This document shows positions 1-9,417 of a stretch of 64,000 bases of DNA, in pieces (within the stretch, counting starts at the first letter, position 1; every line of letters begins with the position of its first letter). Under the pieces are notes generated by a model, which saw nothing but the letters and a program-made list of their open reading frames with translations, was not told the DNA's origin and did not search any database. The DNA is from Desmodus rotundus (taxonomy: Eukaryota; Chordata; Mammalia; Chiroptera; Phyllostomidae): NCBI RefSeq assembly GCF_022682495.2, contig NC_071391.1:11011680-11075679 (forward strand), given 5' to 3'. Both the position numbers and the translations under genes were made by a program.

Positions 1-959
1 TCAGCTGGCTAATATGGAAAGTTTTGTCTGCATTGCCTCCTTTTCTCACAAGAAAACTGAATGACATATTAATTGTTTTGACTCTTGGTTAACATTTCAA
101 TAAATAAATATTTACTACAATACAATCTGAGCACAAAAAAGTCCTTGTCTGTTATGGCTATAACTATAATCTTATGAACCTAGAAAAAAACCTGCAAAAT
201 GATTATAATTTTGCTGATTTAGGTGATTTGTCTTATATTTTATTACCCTTGTCAATAAGTGCAAAGTCCTCAAGTGCAGAATGGGGATGCCACAATCGAC
301 AAGAACGCTGGAGTGGTGCATTTACAAAGTGCCTTAGACAGTGAGCTGTGTTCATCCTTGGCACTGTAGCTATTATTGAAATTCAGTATCACACAGACAT
401 AGCTGTGCAGGTGTTGTTGACAGAGGACATAGATTTTTCTATGATGGTCTTTGCGGTCACTTTTATCCCGAACACATGTTGCGAGGTGGCACTTCATGGT
501 ATCTTAGATAGTCTCTCAGTCGTATGGGTTGTATGATTATTTTTTCAGTGTGACCTTTTAGATGTTTTAAAGAATTTCGATGGAATTCACATAGAGTTTG
601 TCTCAATTTCTCAAGAGTTAAAATGAAGTAGAGTTACAATAAAATTATTATGATCTGGGAAAATATTTGTCTACCATTTTTTCCATTATCCTATTGTATT
701 TTTTTCATTATTAATGTATTAAAGCTCACCCCAGGGAGTTTTAGTACATTATTTACTCCTAATTGCTATAGCCATGAACATTTAATAGCACTGATAGGTG
801 TATGTGTATATCTCCATATACATGTATATGTATATTTTTATGTACTACAGGCATGTCTGGTTTTTTTCAACAAAAATCTAGATTTATTTTTGTATTGCAT
901 GAACTGATTTTTGCTCTTTGGGCAATTATATACAAAGCAAAGGAGATTCAGAGCTGAGT
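1..959. other. Intergenic, no feature recognised
   Basis: AT-rich sequence left of the first L1 fragment. The open frames here are short, have no recognisable domain and occur on both strands as expected by chance. I see no gene. Confidence 0.6.
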
Positions 960-1217
960 CTTAAAAGATGAGCAAAATAGAACTGGAGACATGGAAATAA
1001 AGAACAAACTCACAGCGATCAGAAGGGAGGGAGGTGGGGAATAACGGGGGAAAGATAGGGGAGGGACAAGTCAAAGAACACGAATAGATGCCTCATGGCC
1101 ATGGATGATGGGGTGGGGATTGACTGTGGGAGTGGGTTTGAGGGGCAGGGGGCAGGGCAGGGAGAGCAATAGGAAAAAAGGCAGGACAACTGTAACTGAA
1201 CAGCAATAAAAAAAAGT
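960..1217 (+). mobile_element. 5'-truncated L1 3' end
   Basis: A purine-rich, G-rich tract is followed by 'gacaactgtaactgaacag' and an A-rich tail with AATAAA. The same tail recurs at about 5030, 11210, 37600 and, inverted, at 23090 and 59770, so it is the 3' UTR of the L1 lineage of this genome. There is no ORF2 sequence, so it is a short dead copy. The left edge is approximate. Confidence 0.75.
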
Positions 1218-1750
1218 TAAGATTTGGTGATAAGATGGACACCTGAGGAAGATGACAGTGGGGTCAAAGGACATGCACTGCAGGGAGAGGGGACATCTTG
1301 GAACACAGTGGAGTTTAGAGGGCAGGTAGACAGACCCCAGTTCTGTAAGGCTGTGAGCCATTCATCAGTCCCACTGCAGTAAGTCCATTCAGCTGTAAAA
1401 AACAGGTGGGTTTCAATAATGATGCTTTACGTACCACATCAGTAGGTATAGAGAAGATAAATGAGATTCCGATTTATCCTCTGGAGAAAAGCAATGTTTA
1501 AGAAGGTTGCAAATGCACAAATGTGATGAACAGTTGCAGAAAAGATAAAGCATTTTCAATTATGAATAGATTTGCAGTAAAGCATTTAACAAGATGGCTA
1601 CCTTTATGTAAAGAAACTCTAACTTATTTTAGATATTTAAAACATCATTGCATGATCACTGGGCTACTTCTTTAAGCCACTTGCATTTACAAGTTTGAGA
1701 GAAGAGGAGGAAGTATCAGAGGATAATGGATGAATGAGGACAGGCATGAG

Positions 1751-1770
1751 TCTCTGTTTCCTTGATTTAG
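1751..1770 (+). promoter_or_regulatory. Predicted splice acceptor of the OR at 1797
   Basis: A pyrimidine tract, 'tctctgtttccttgatttag', ends in AG 26 bp before the chosen ATG. OR coding exons usually have such an acceptor joining a non-coding first exon. If used, it excludes the upstream in-frame ATG at 1734 from the mRNA. Confidence 0.5.
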
Positions 1771-1796
1771 ACCTCCTCCGAAGCCAAGCAAACCCA

Positions 1797-2732
1797 ATGT
1801 CGAAGAACTCCACAGTGGTGACCGAGTTCATTCTCCTGGGCCTGACAGACAGAGCAGAGCTGCAGCCTGTCCTTTTTGTGGTGTTCCTGGCCATCTACCT
1901 GACCACAGTGGTTGGCAATGTGAGCATGATCCTGTTAATCAGGAGTGACTCGAGACTTCACACTCCAATGTACTTCTTCCTCAGCCACCTCTCCTTCCTA
2001 GACCTCTGCTATGCCACCAATGTCACTCCTCAGATGCTGGTCAGTTTCTTATCCAAGAGAAAAACCATTTCTGTCATTGGTTGCTTTATACAATTCCATT
2101 TTTTCATTGCCTTGGCGATCACAGAATATTATATGCTCACAGCGATGGCTTATGACCGCTACATGGCCATCTGCAAACCCTTGTTATATGGTAGCAAAAT
2201 GTCCAGAAGGGTCTGCATCTCCCTCGTTGTGATTTCTTACACTTATGGCTTTGCAAACGGTCTGGTCCAGACCATCCTGATGCTTCGTCTGTCCTTCTGT
2301 GGACCCAATGAAATCAACCACTTTTACTGTGCGGACCCACCTCTGTTAGTCCTTGCCTGCTCAGACACTTACGTCAAAGAAATGGCCATGTTCGTGGTGG
2401 CTGGTTCCAACCTCACCTGCTCTCTCACCATGATTCTCGTCTCCTACATTTTCATTTTCACAGCCATTTTGCGTATTCGCTCTGCTGAGGGGAGGCGCAA
2501 GGCTTTCTCCACCTGCGGGTCCCACCTGACAGCTGTTACTGTCTTTTATGGGACGCTGTTCTGCATGCATCTGAGGCCCCCTTCGGAGACATCTGTGGAG
2601 CAGGGTAAAATTGTAGCTGTGTTTTATATCTTTGTGAGTCCTATGTTAAATCCTTTGATCTATAGTCTGAGGAACAAAGATGTTAAAGAAGCATTCAAAA
2701 AAGTTATCCAAAAGAAATTGTTTGCTAAGTAA
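1797..2732 (+). CDS. Olfactory receptor, family 5 subfamily M-like (intact)
   Basis: Seven-transmembrane odorant receptor of 311 residues, coupling through the olfactory G protein in sensory neuron cilia. Visible marks: N-glycosylation site NST at 4-6, GN at 40-41 in TM1, TPMYFF at 56-61, the TM3 and loop-2 cysteines C96 and C178, MAYDRY at 117-122, KAFSTCGSH at 235-243 and NPLIY at 285-289. An ATG at 1734 would add 21 residues, but a splice acceptor at 1770 and the usual OR N-terminus favour 1797. The protein is clearly of the OR5M type ([18 protein letters not shown]), yet I cannot match it to one human gene. Its position beside OR5M11 is where OR5M10 and OR5M1 lie in human, but the sequence differs from those. 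A polyA signal AATAAA lies at 2802-2807. No disruption seen. Confidence 0.93.
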   Translation: MSKNSTVVTEFILLGLTDRAELQPVLFVVFLAIYLTTVVGNVSMILLIRSDSRLHTPMYFFLSHLSFLDLCYATNVTPQMLVSFLSKRKTISVIGCFIQFHFFIALAITEYYMLTAMAYDRYMAICKPLLYGSKMSRRVCISLVVISYTYGFANGLVQTILMLRLSFCGPNEINHFYCADPPLLVLACSDTYVKEMAMFVVAGSNLTCSLTMILVSYIFIFTAILRIRSAEGRRKAFSTCGSHLTAVTVFYGTLFCMHLRPPSETSVEQGKIVAVFYIFVSPMLNPLIYSLRNKDVKEAFKKVIQKKLFAK

Positions 2733-3500
2733 ATTAAACATTCTGGTCATAGGTATGCAATACATCCTTATTGTCTGACCAATTAATGAGTACTTTCAAT
2801 CAATAAATCACTATTTGTTATTGAGTAGGTTTTGTGTTTTGTAATTCACATATTGAACTTGGAATAATGTTAGTTGCCATGTCAGTGAATGAAAAAAATA
2901 ATGCATAGAAATTCAAAGACAATAGTAGAAAGCATTGCTATTGAGCTTTAAAGTCAATTAAAATGGCATGTTCCCATCTATAATACTCTTACTGTTAAAA
3001 AGTTGTAAAAGGCAGAATTATCAAATGATGCTAGAGCACTGACTGCTTGTTAGATTTTTATAGTGCTGAATGATTTCCAAACTATATTCAGAAACTTATC
3101 AACCATAGGAAGTGAGTTTTCTGCTTTTAGCAAGTCATATAGCAGTAAAGATCTCTGGGTATCTTAGGTTATCACCCTAAGAAAAAATTTTAGAATGATA
3201 GGTCCAGTGGAATCTTCATTTGTAAAGTTTTTCATGAAACACTAAATGTCTTTTAGGATTTTTAAAACCAATATACCTCTCCAAATTATGTACTGTTTTC
3301 AACATATAATCAAAAATAGAAAATAGTAGAAAGACCACCATGTAAACATAAGTGGTCATTATTAAGTCCTCACACCATGCGAGTTTTGTTTCTGATTTTT
3401 CAGGTGCTCAGGTATTCTAAAATTGAGTCCTCCCCACTTGATTCTGTTCTTCTCCCCATTTCCTGCATTGAACTCTAATGTCATTTAATGCTTATTTTCC
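2733..3500. other. Intergenic, 3' flank of the OR
   Basis: Contains the AATAAA at 2802 and otherwise AT-rich sequence without a recognisable gene or repeat. Confidence 0.5.
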
Positions 3501-4560
3501 CTATGTAGACTGCTAACATTTTCTAGGTATTTATGTACCACAGAATTATATAATAATATTTTGCTAGATTTAAAACTTGATGTAAATGAAATCAGGGCAT
3601 GTGTCTTTCTGCAATTTATTTTAGCTCACATTCAGTGTTGTTAGATTTATGCATGCTGAGTCATGCGGCAATATTTTTCAGTAATAATATCTATGTCAAT
3701 ATGTAAATATGTTATCATATATTTACCCATTCTACTATTGGCAGGTAATTTGATTTTTCCAGTTTCTTATTTTAGGAAAGTCTGGCAAAAAATTTTCTTG
3801 TGGAATTCTGAATGTATACCAGTTCAAGAGGTCCCCTCATGTATGGAATGAGGATGGTGATTTCTGGGTCATAAGATATGCATGTCATTAAATTGATAAG
3901 ATATAGCCAAATTGTTCACCAATTTGTTGCCAGCCAGTAATGTGTGAGAGTGCCCTTTACTCCACGTTCTTGTCAACACAGTACAGGGTGGGGCAAAGGT
4001 AGCTTTACAGTTTGCATACATGTAACAGAGTTTATTCTTGTATTATTATTTATTAATTATTGTATTATTTTTGCATAAGAACAAGTGTAAATCTACTTTT
4101 GCCATACCCTATTATTGCCAGACTTTTAAAATGTTTTCCAGTTTTATGGTGCAAAATGGATTCTCATTTCGTGTATAACTTTTTGGGTTGTCATTACAAG
4201 TTCAGTGAAGTATTTTCAAATGCTTTGATGGAAATTGAAGATGTGTCTTTTTTCTGTTGTAAGTCCCTATTCTTTGCCCAATTTTCAGTTGGATTATTTT
4301 ATCTTTATTTCCTCTATTTGTAATAGCTGCTTATGTATTCTGTACCAGGAACTAATCTTCTATTAATACATACAATGCAAATATCTTTAAGTTGTTTATA
4401 GCTTGAAATTTATTTTTGTGCATGATATGATTTGGTGGCACAGAATTTTTCATTTTAACACAGTTCAAATTTATTAATCTTCTCTTTATGGTTGTGCTTT
4501 GAATATCGTGTCTAAACAATCCTTCCCTTCAACTTGAGCTTTTTCTTATTACCAGGACCC
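3500..4560 (-). mobile_element. Old decayed L1 (antisense), split by a mariner MITE
   Basis: The plus strand carries degraded antisense L1 ORF2 phrases, such as 'ttacccattctactattgg', text about a trailing 'gcaaatatctttaagttgt', and 'gcccaattttcagttggatt'. These are typical of ancient mammalian L1 in minus orientation. The stretch is broken at about 3983-4112 by a short DNA transposon. Edges are approximate and no long frame survives. Confidence 0.6.
3983..4112. mobile_element. Mariner-type MITE, copy 1
   Basis: About 130 bp bounded by inverted repeats. The left end reads 'cagggtggggcaaaggtag' and the right end inverts to 'agggtatggcaaaagtag', both followed by a TTTAC block. The AT-rich centre ('tattatttattaattattg') is shared with a copy at 46814-46946. 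It has no coding capacity and must have moved with a transposase supplied in trans. It lies inside an older L1. Confidence 0.75.
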
Positions 4561-4699
4561 ATGTGAATCTGACAAGAATAAGGAAAGTTATGACTAGAGG
4601 CAAACTAAGGGAATGTTTAAACAATGGGAGAAAGGGAAGGACAAAACTGTGATGACAGGCTGAGGAATGACATCTGCCTAAAATTAAAAATGTAGTCAA

Positions 4700-4865
4700 C
4701 CTGGTTTATGAAGACAGGACTTTAAATCCTACCCTGTCACTTACTAGCTCCATGGCACTGATTGAACTAATCCATTGCTGTTCTTTTAGTTTTGTATCTG
4801 TTTCTTAAACTGAAAGTTCGAGATGAAGACCCTACTTCTTAGGATTAAATTAAGAACAATGTAAC
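4700..4865 (+). repeat. MIR-type ancient SINE
   Basis: Contains the MIR core 'ctgtcacttactagctccat' followed by a decayed version of the 'cctcagtttcctcatctg' block and a 'ggattaaatta' end. Old and degraded. Confidence 0.55.
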
Positions 4866-4869
4866 AATA

Positions 4870-5052
4870 GCCAGAGGGGAGTGGGGAGGGGATAGTGGGG
4901 AGAGAGGTCTATAGGAGCTACTATAAAGGACACAAGGACAAAATCAAGGGGGAGGGTGGAGGTGGGGGAGGGAGGTGGGACAGGCTGGGGTGGGGTGGAG
5001 GGATGGGGAGAAAATGCAGACAATTGTAACTGAATAAAAATTAAAAAAAAAG
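4870..5052 (+). mobile_element. 5'-truncated L1 3' end
   Basis: G-rich 3' UTR with 'actataaaggacac', 'caagggggagggtgga' and the tail 'caattgtaactgaataaaaa'. Nearly the same text occurs at 37455-37638, so both come from one L1 subfamily. Only the 3' UTR was copied. Confidence 0.8.
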
Positions 5053-5334
5053 AAATCAGTCAAATTACCTAAGTAAAAGTTGTTCACACATATGAAATGC
5101 TCACTAATATGTTTGCCAATGACCCTGAGTTGCTAGATCTTGCTCATGGCAATTTTTTTCCAAGACTTGATGTTCAGCACAAAGGATTTTTTTAAGAGGT
5201 CTGGATTTTAGGAGGTTAGACACTTTTAGTGTAAATGAAATAGAAAAATAAAAATTGTATCATCATAAAATTTCAAGATGACATCTTTTTCTGTGTCTTT
5301 TGCAGGGCTCTTAGGGCAAATAATAAATTTGAAA

Positions 5335-6003
5335 TTATGGAAACTGTAGAAATCTTAACTTTTGTGACCACATGGGTGGATCCAGAGAGCACAGGTGGCA
5401 AACACAAGGCCCTTGGGCTGAATCCGGCCCTCCACCTGGTTTTATCCGGCTGCAGCGTGGAGCTCTGGCTTAACTGTTAAGGAGTAGTTACATTTCTACA
5501 GTCCTAAAATTACATTCAGCCCTTTGAAGGCAACCACGAGGCTGATGTGGTCTCTGGTGAAAATAAGTTTGACACCCATGATCTAGAGGGTATTGGGCTA
5601 AATGAAGTAAGCCAATTAGAGAAAGACAAATACCATATGATTTCACTTATGCATGGAATCTAGTGAACAAAATAGACAAACAGAAGCATACTCACAGATA
5701 CATGGAACAGGCTGACAGCTGGCAGAGGGGAGCAGGTTTGGGGGACTGGGTGGAAAAGGTGAAGGAATTAGGAAGGAAAAATTGGTAGTTGAAGAATATT
5801 CACTGAGATGTAGGTTACAGCGTAGGGATCACAGTCAATAATACGGAGATGACTATGTGTGGGGCCAGCTGGGTTCTTGAAGCAGCTGCGGGACCACTCT
5901 GTAAAGTACGTGATTGTCTAACCGCTTTGCTGTACATCTGAAACTAATACAGAATCACACTGAATGTAAACTTTAATTCAAAAATAAATAAATAAAATAA
6001 ATT
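5335..6003 (+). mobile_element. L1 3' part (older type), interrupted by an hAT-type MITE
   Basis: The left piece (about 5335-5387) ends in 'catgggtggatccagag' and the right piece resumes at 5581 with 'atctagagggtattgggcta'. Together they rebuild the L1 ORF2 end around 'ggatctagagggtattatgc'. Then follow 'gtaagcc', 'catatgatttcacttatg' and an A-rich tail near 6000. The break is exactly where the MITE at 5388-5580 lies. Confidence 0.75.
5388..5580. mobile_element. hAT-type non-autonomous transposon (MITE)
   Basis: About 193 bp ending in inverted repeats around 'caggtggcaaac' (left) and 'gtttgacaccc' (right). Internal text such as 'gaatccggccctccacctgg' is typical of a mammalian hAT-derived repeat. 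It interrupts an L1, and the 8-bp flanks ATCCAGAG (5380-5387) and ATCTAGAG (5581-5588) match at 7 of 8 bases, the duplication length of hAT elements. No transposase frame. Confidence 0.7.
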
Positions 6004-6160
6004 ATGGAAACTATGACTGATGCATGTAATTAGCCTTCTGATCCCAGAGTGTTCCAGTTAAACCCAAGAGGGGTGATTCCCAATGTAACACTCGTTGCTG
6101 ATACTTTTAAGTCCTTCTGAGATTTGCTTTAAGAGCAGGTCCCTACCTCCCACAGCTGGG

Positions 6161-6252
6161 TATAAATGGAACCACCTTTTACAGCTTAGAGAGGCATCAA
6201 GAAAGTTCCCTAATCAGAGGTTGAGAAAACAGTGCTTATCAGAACCAGAAGT
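6161..6252 (+). promoter_or_regulatory. Candidate OR promoter and non-coding first exon
   Basis: A TATA box (TATAAA, 6161-6166) is followed about 85 bp later by a strong splice donor, 'cagaagtaagt' (GT at 6251). OR genes often have a short non-coding first exon a few kb upstream. This would splice to the acceptor at 11979 of OR5M11, giving a 5.7-kb intron. The same layout recurs at 14708. It is inference only; no transcript evidence is available. Confidence 0.3.
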
Positions 6253-8045
6253 AAGTTTTGGTATTTTTATTCTCTTTCAGTGAATAAGAAATTGCATTAC
6301 AATTTCAAAGTGAGGCTTACCAAATTGCCCACCCCCATGTCCTCAAATACGTACCTGCAATCCTTTCTCATTTCAGTAGCAGAGTTTGAACTTCAACTGA
6401 TTTCCCTGACCAGGTTTATTGAAAGTTCTGTTGATCTCCCTGGACAACATTCTATAGACCTGTCACTGGTTCAGCTGAAGCAAGAAAGGCCAACATTCTC
6501 ATCTCACACAAACGTAAGGACATTTCAAGGTGTGAGATGGCACTTACCCTAGTATGAGCGTTCTTGGAGCTTGAGCCAAGTGCCCTATAAGCCCCTGGCG
6601 TATTGTGTCTTTTGGTAGGTTTTAATGTGTGCATTTATATGGTTCCACATCCATAGGATCCATACTTTCAATAGTTTCATTAGATTTTTCATGGGACTCA
6701 TATTTATAAAAATAAAAGCTTAAGGACCATTTTTACAATGAATTTTTGCTAAACACTTTTCCTTATCTCTATTTCCTCTTACTCTGAAAACACAAAACAA
6801 AACTCTTTTTTAATTCATTTGAAATTGCATGGCCTATACAATTGTCTAGATAACTAGCCCATCAGCTGGGTTACCCTTGAGGACAGGGTCATCAGGGCCA
6901 ATTCATGTTTTGCGATTTCTTTTTTCTTCTTCTTCTATCTATGTTCTTGTTCTTCTGCTAGTTCTTCTTATTCTTGTTGTTGTTGCTTTTCTTCTTGCAA
7001 GAGTGGGGGTATTCTTCTTTTCCTTCGGTATCCCCACTGTTAGCTCTGTTAGCTTTCGTGATCCAGGAATGGCTGGCTTCATGGGGATACAACTTGTACA
7101 AGCTGTTTAATGCTCCACTGTCATCGTGTTGAAATTCTTAATAATGTTGGAACAACGATTACTTGAATTTTACTTTGTAATGGACCCTGTATATTGTGAA
7201 GCTAATCTTAGGTCCCAGCTTTGTAATTCGTAGCTTTATTCTGTCCTTGAGATGCTCCTTTGCTGGTCTTCCCCCTTCTGGCAGAGGCTCTCCCTGGTTG
7301 TGAACTAGGAAACCCCCCAATTCCTTGTTCAGAAGATGTTCATCTTTCTCTCTGGCCTGAAACAGGCAGTCAGAGCAGCTGTGATTTTATTTCTCTGTAA
7401 ATACACACTACTCATAGTCTTTTTGGCTTCTCTCCACTTGTCAGTTTTTCTGCTCTATTTCAACTGGATATTTCTGGATCCCTCACAAATTACTGAGCTT
7501 GTGAGTCAAAACCATTTCAGATCCCACAGGCAGTCAGTAAGTCACAGGCAACAAATAGTCCCTCTGCAAATGAACCCCTCAAAGCCAGTTTCCAGCTGGG
7601 CTTTTTAAGTCTGAAATATCTGAATCCTTCTCTTATTCCTTCCAGTTTTCTCTGTTCTTATAACAACTGCCTATTTTCTCTCCGGGATCGCCTGGGTAGA
7701 AGAGAATATGAAAACGTATATCTTCTAAGCCACCTGCTGCTGTCAACAAATCAATATGCTGTTGCTCGAGTGTTTTCTGCTACACACTTCTTGAAGAGAA
7801 GCTGTGCCTACTGATGGCTGCTATTCTCCAGTGGAAATCCTTGGTATGCTTAGCAGGAAAGTGATAGGTAGAGGTGAGTCAGACTTCAAGAAAGTGAAAC
7901 ATTTGTGTTTTAGGAAGCAATTCAGCTGGGATTTTCTGCTCTCTACTGCATGACCTCTGCACACCACACATTACTAGCAGTTCCAGAGGAAGACTACATA
8001 CAGTATCTCAGCATTTGCTCTTTATCCTTCCTGGAACACTCTTCC
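6253..8045. other. Intergenic, mostly unassigned
   Basis: Contains an imperfect pyrimidine-rich trinucleotide stretch (ctt/gtt, about 6915-7000), which creates a meaningless Leu/Val-rich frame. The region at 7040-7260 looks like an old decayed repeat that I cannot name. No gene seen. Confidence 0.45.
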
Positions 8046-8330
8046 TTTTAAATTAAATTTATTGGGGTGAATTGGATAGTGAGAATATATAAGTTCCAAG
8101 TGCCCAGTTCTATGATGCATCATCTGTATATTGCATTGTGTGCCCACCACCCAAAGTCAAATCTTTCATCACCATATGTTTGATGCCCTTTTCTCTTTAC
8201 TACCCCACACCCTTCTCAAAAAGCTGTATTGCTAGTCTCTTTGTCCTTCAGTTTCTGCCTAAAAACCCCTATCTTTTCATGAGTTCTTTGTGGATGTTAT
8301 TTTGAAGAATTTGAACGCTTCCTCCCCAAC
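8046..8330 (-). mobile_element. Old L1 3' UTR fragment (antisense)
   Basis: The plus strand reads 'aaatttattggggtgaattgg', then 'gatgcatcatctgtatattg' and 'cccaccacccaaagtcaaat'. This is the inverted 3' UTR of older mammalian L1 families. The related 3' UTR appears inverted at 28460-28700. Confidence 0.7.
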
Positions 8331-8469
8331 TGCATTTTTAAAATGTTTTTCCATAACAGTGCTGTTTAAAAAAGCCATGTACTTACTTGCAGCACCCTAT
8401 GACTCTGTCTACTAGAACACGATGCCAGAAGGGCAGGGGTTTTGGATAGTTTTGTTCACATTACATCTA

Positions 8470-8625
8470 CAATGCCTAATCTCATGCTTATGCTAAGTAT
8501 CAGTCAATACTTGTTCCATATCTAGTTTGATTTTCACAATGACTTGAGAGATAGGCAAGATGGATATTATCATCACTACTTACAAATGGGGGAATAAAGT
8601 GACTCATGGATAAGAATTATTATGT
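8470..8625 (-). repeat. MIR-type ancient SINE remnant
   Basis: 'gattttcacaatgacttgag' with 'gatattatcatcactactt' and 'caaatggggg' is the reverse MIR pattern (the 'cattttacagatgagg' side). Degraded. Confidence 0.4.
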
Positions 8626-8784
8626 TATCAATAACTATTAGTGTAATCAACAAACATTCATACATATTTATTATTTTAGGTAATGAGGATAGAAGTGTCA
8701 GAAGACTTTGTCACTGACTTTCTAAAAGTTACACTAAAATATGTTTTTAGTTATTCATTTTGAAATGAGACAAGAATGGAGAAA

Positions 8785-8882
8785 AAATAAGTATGAGAGA
8801 AAAGACATCTCTCATACTAAAAGAAATAAGTATGAGAGAAAAGACATCTCTCATACTAAAAGAAATAAGTATGAGAGAAAAA
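8785..8882. repeat. 39-bp tandem repeat with internal hairpin, 2.5 copies
   Basis: Units at 8785-8823 and 8824-8862 are identical, and a third partial unit runs to about 8882. Each full unit contains the inverted pair 'agtatgagag' and 'ctctcatact' around an 8-base loop, so each can fold into a 10-bp stem. Units are contiguous without spacers, so it is not a CRISPR. Confidence 0.9.
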
Positions 8883-8921
8883 TAACGCATCTTAAGAGAA
8901 AAAGAACAGGGATTCAGCACT

Positions 8922-9127
8922 AGTTGTGATGTGAAGGAGAGCTAATTGGTTACCGGAGGGAAGGGGAATGGGGAGTAGTAAGGGGTAAATGGGATCAGCT
9001 ATACGATGATGGAAGCTCGGACTGGGTGGTGGGCACACAATGCAATACACAGAGGCACAGCATAGAATTGCACACTTGAAACCAGTGTAATCTTCATAAC
9101 AATATCACCCCCAAATTTCATTAAAAA
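8922..9127 (+). mobile_element. Old L1 3' end fragment
   Basis: 'ggttaccggagggaaggg', 'gactgggtggtgggcacac' and 'aattgcacacttgaaacc' form the 3' UTR and end of an older L1 type, in plus orientation. No ORF2 remains. Confidence 0.65.
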
Positions 9128-9417
9128 ACCACGGGGACTGTAATACTTTTAGATAAATATAAGTTGTGATTAATTACTTAGGTACCAACTGTGCAAAACT
9201 TACTTCTTTATCAACACATGTCATTGATGAAAATTATATTCAAAATACTATATGAGGATTCACTTGTTCATATATTTTGCATATGTTTATGTTACTAATG
9301 TGATGGTGTCTTTTAAAATTGTGATTGTGACAATATCTACATTAGAGTCTTTTAAATAATTGTTAAATATGAAGATGACAGTATATTGCATCAGACTTTT
9401 CAAAAAAACTTTCTGTG

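Noticed and set aside
6877..7110. 77-residue Leu/Val-rich frame resembling a membrane protein
   Set aside because: The hydrophobic part is a translated ctt/gtt-rich simple repeat.
8785..8882. CRISPR-like regular repeat
   Set aside because: Units are contiguous with no spacers, only 2.5 copies, and the genome is eukaryotic.
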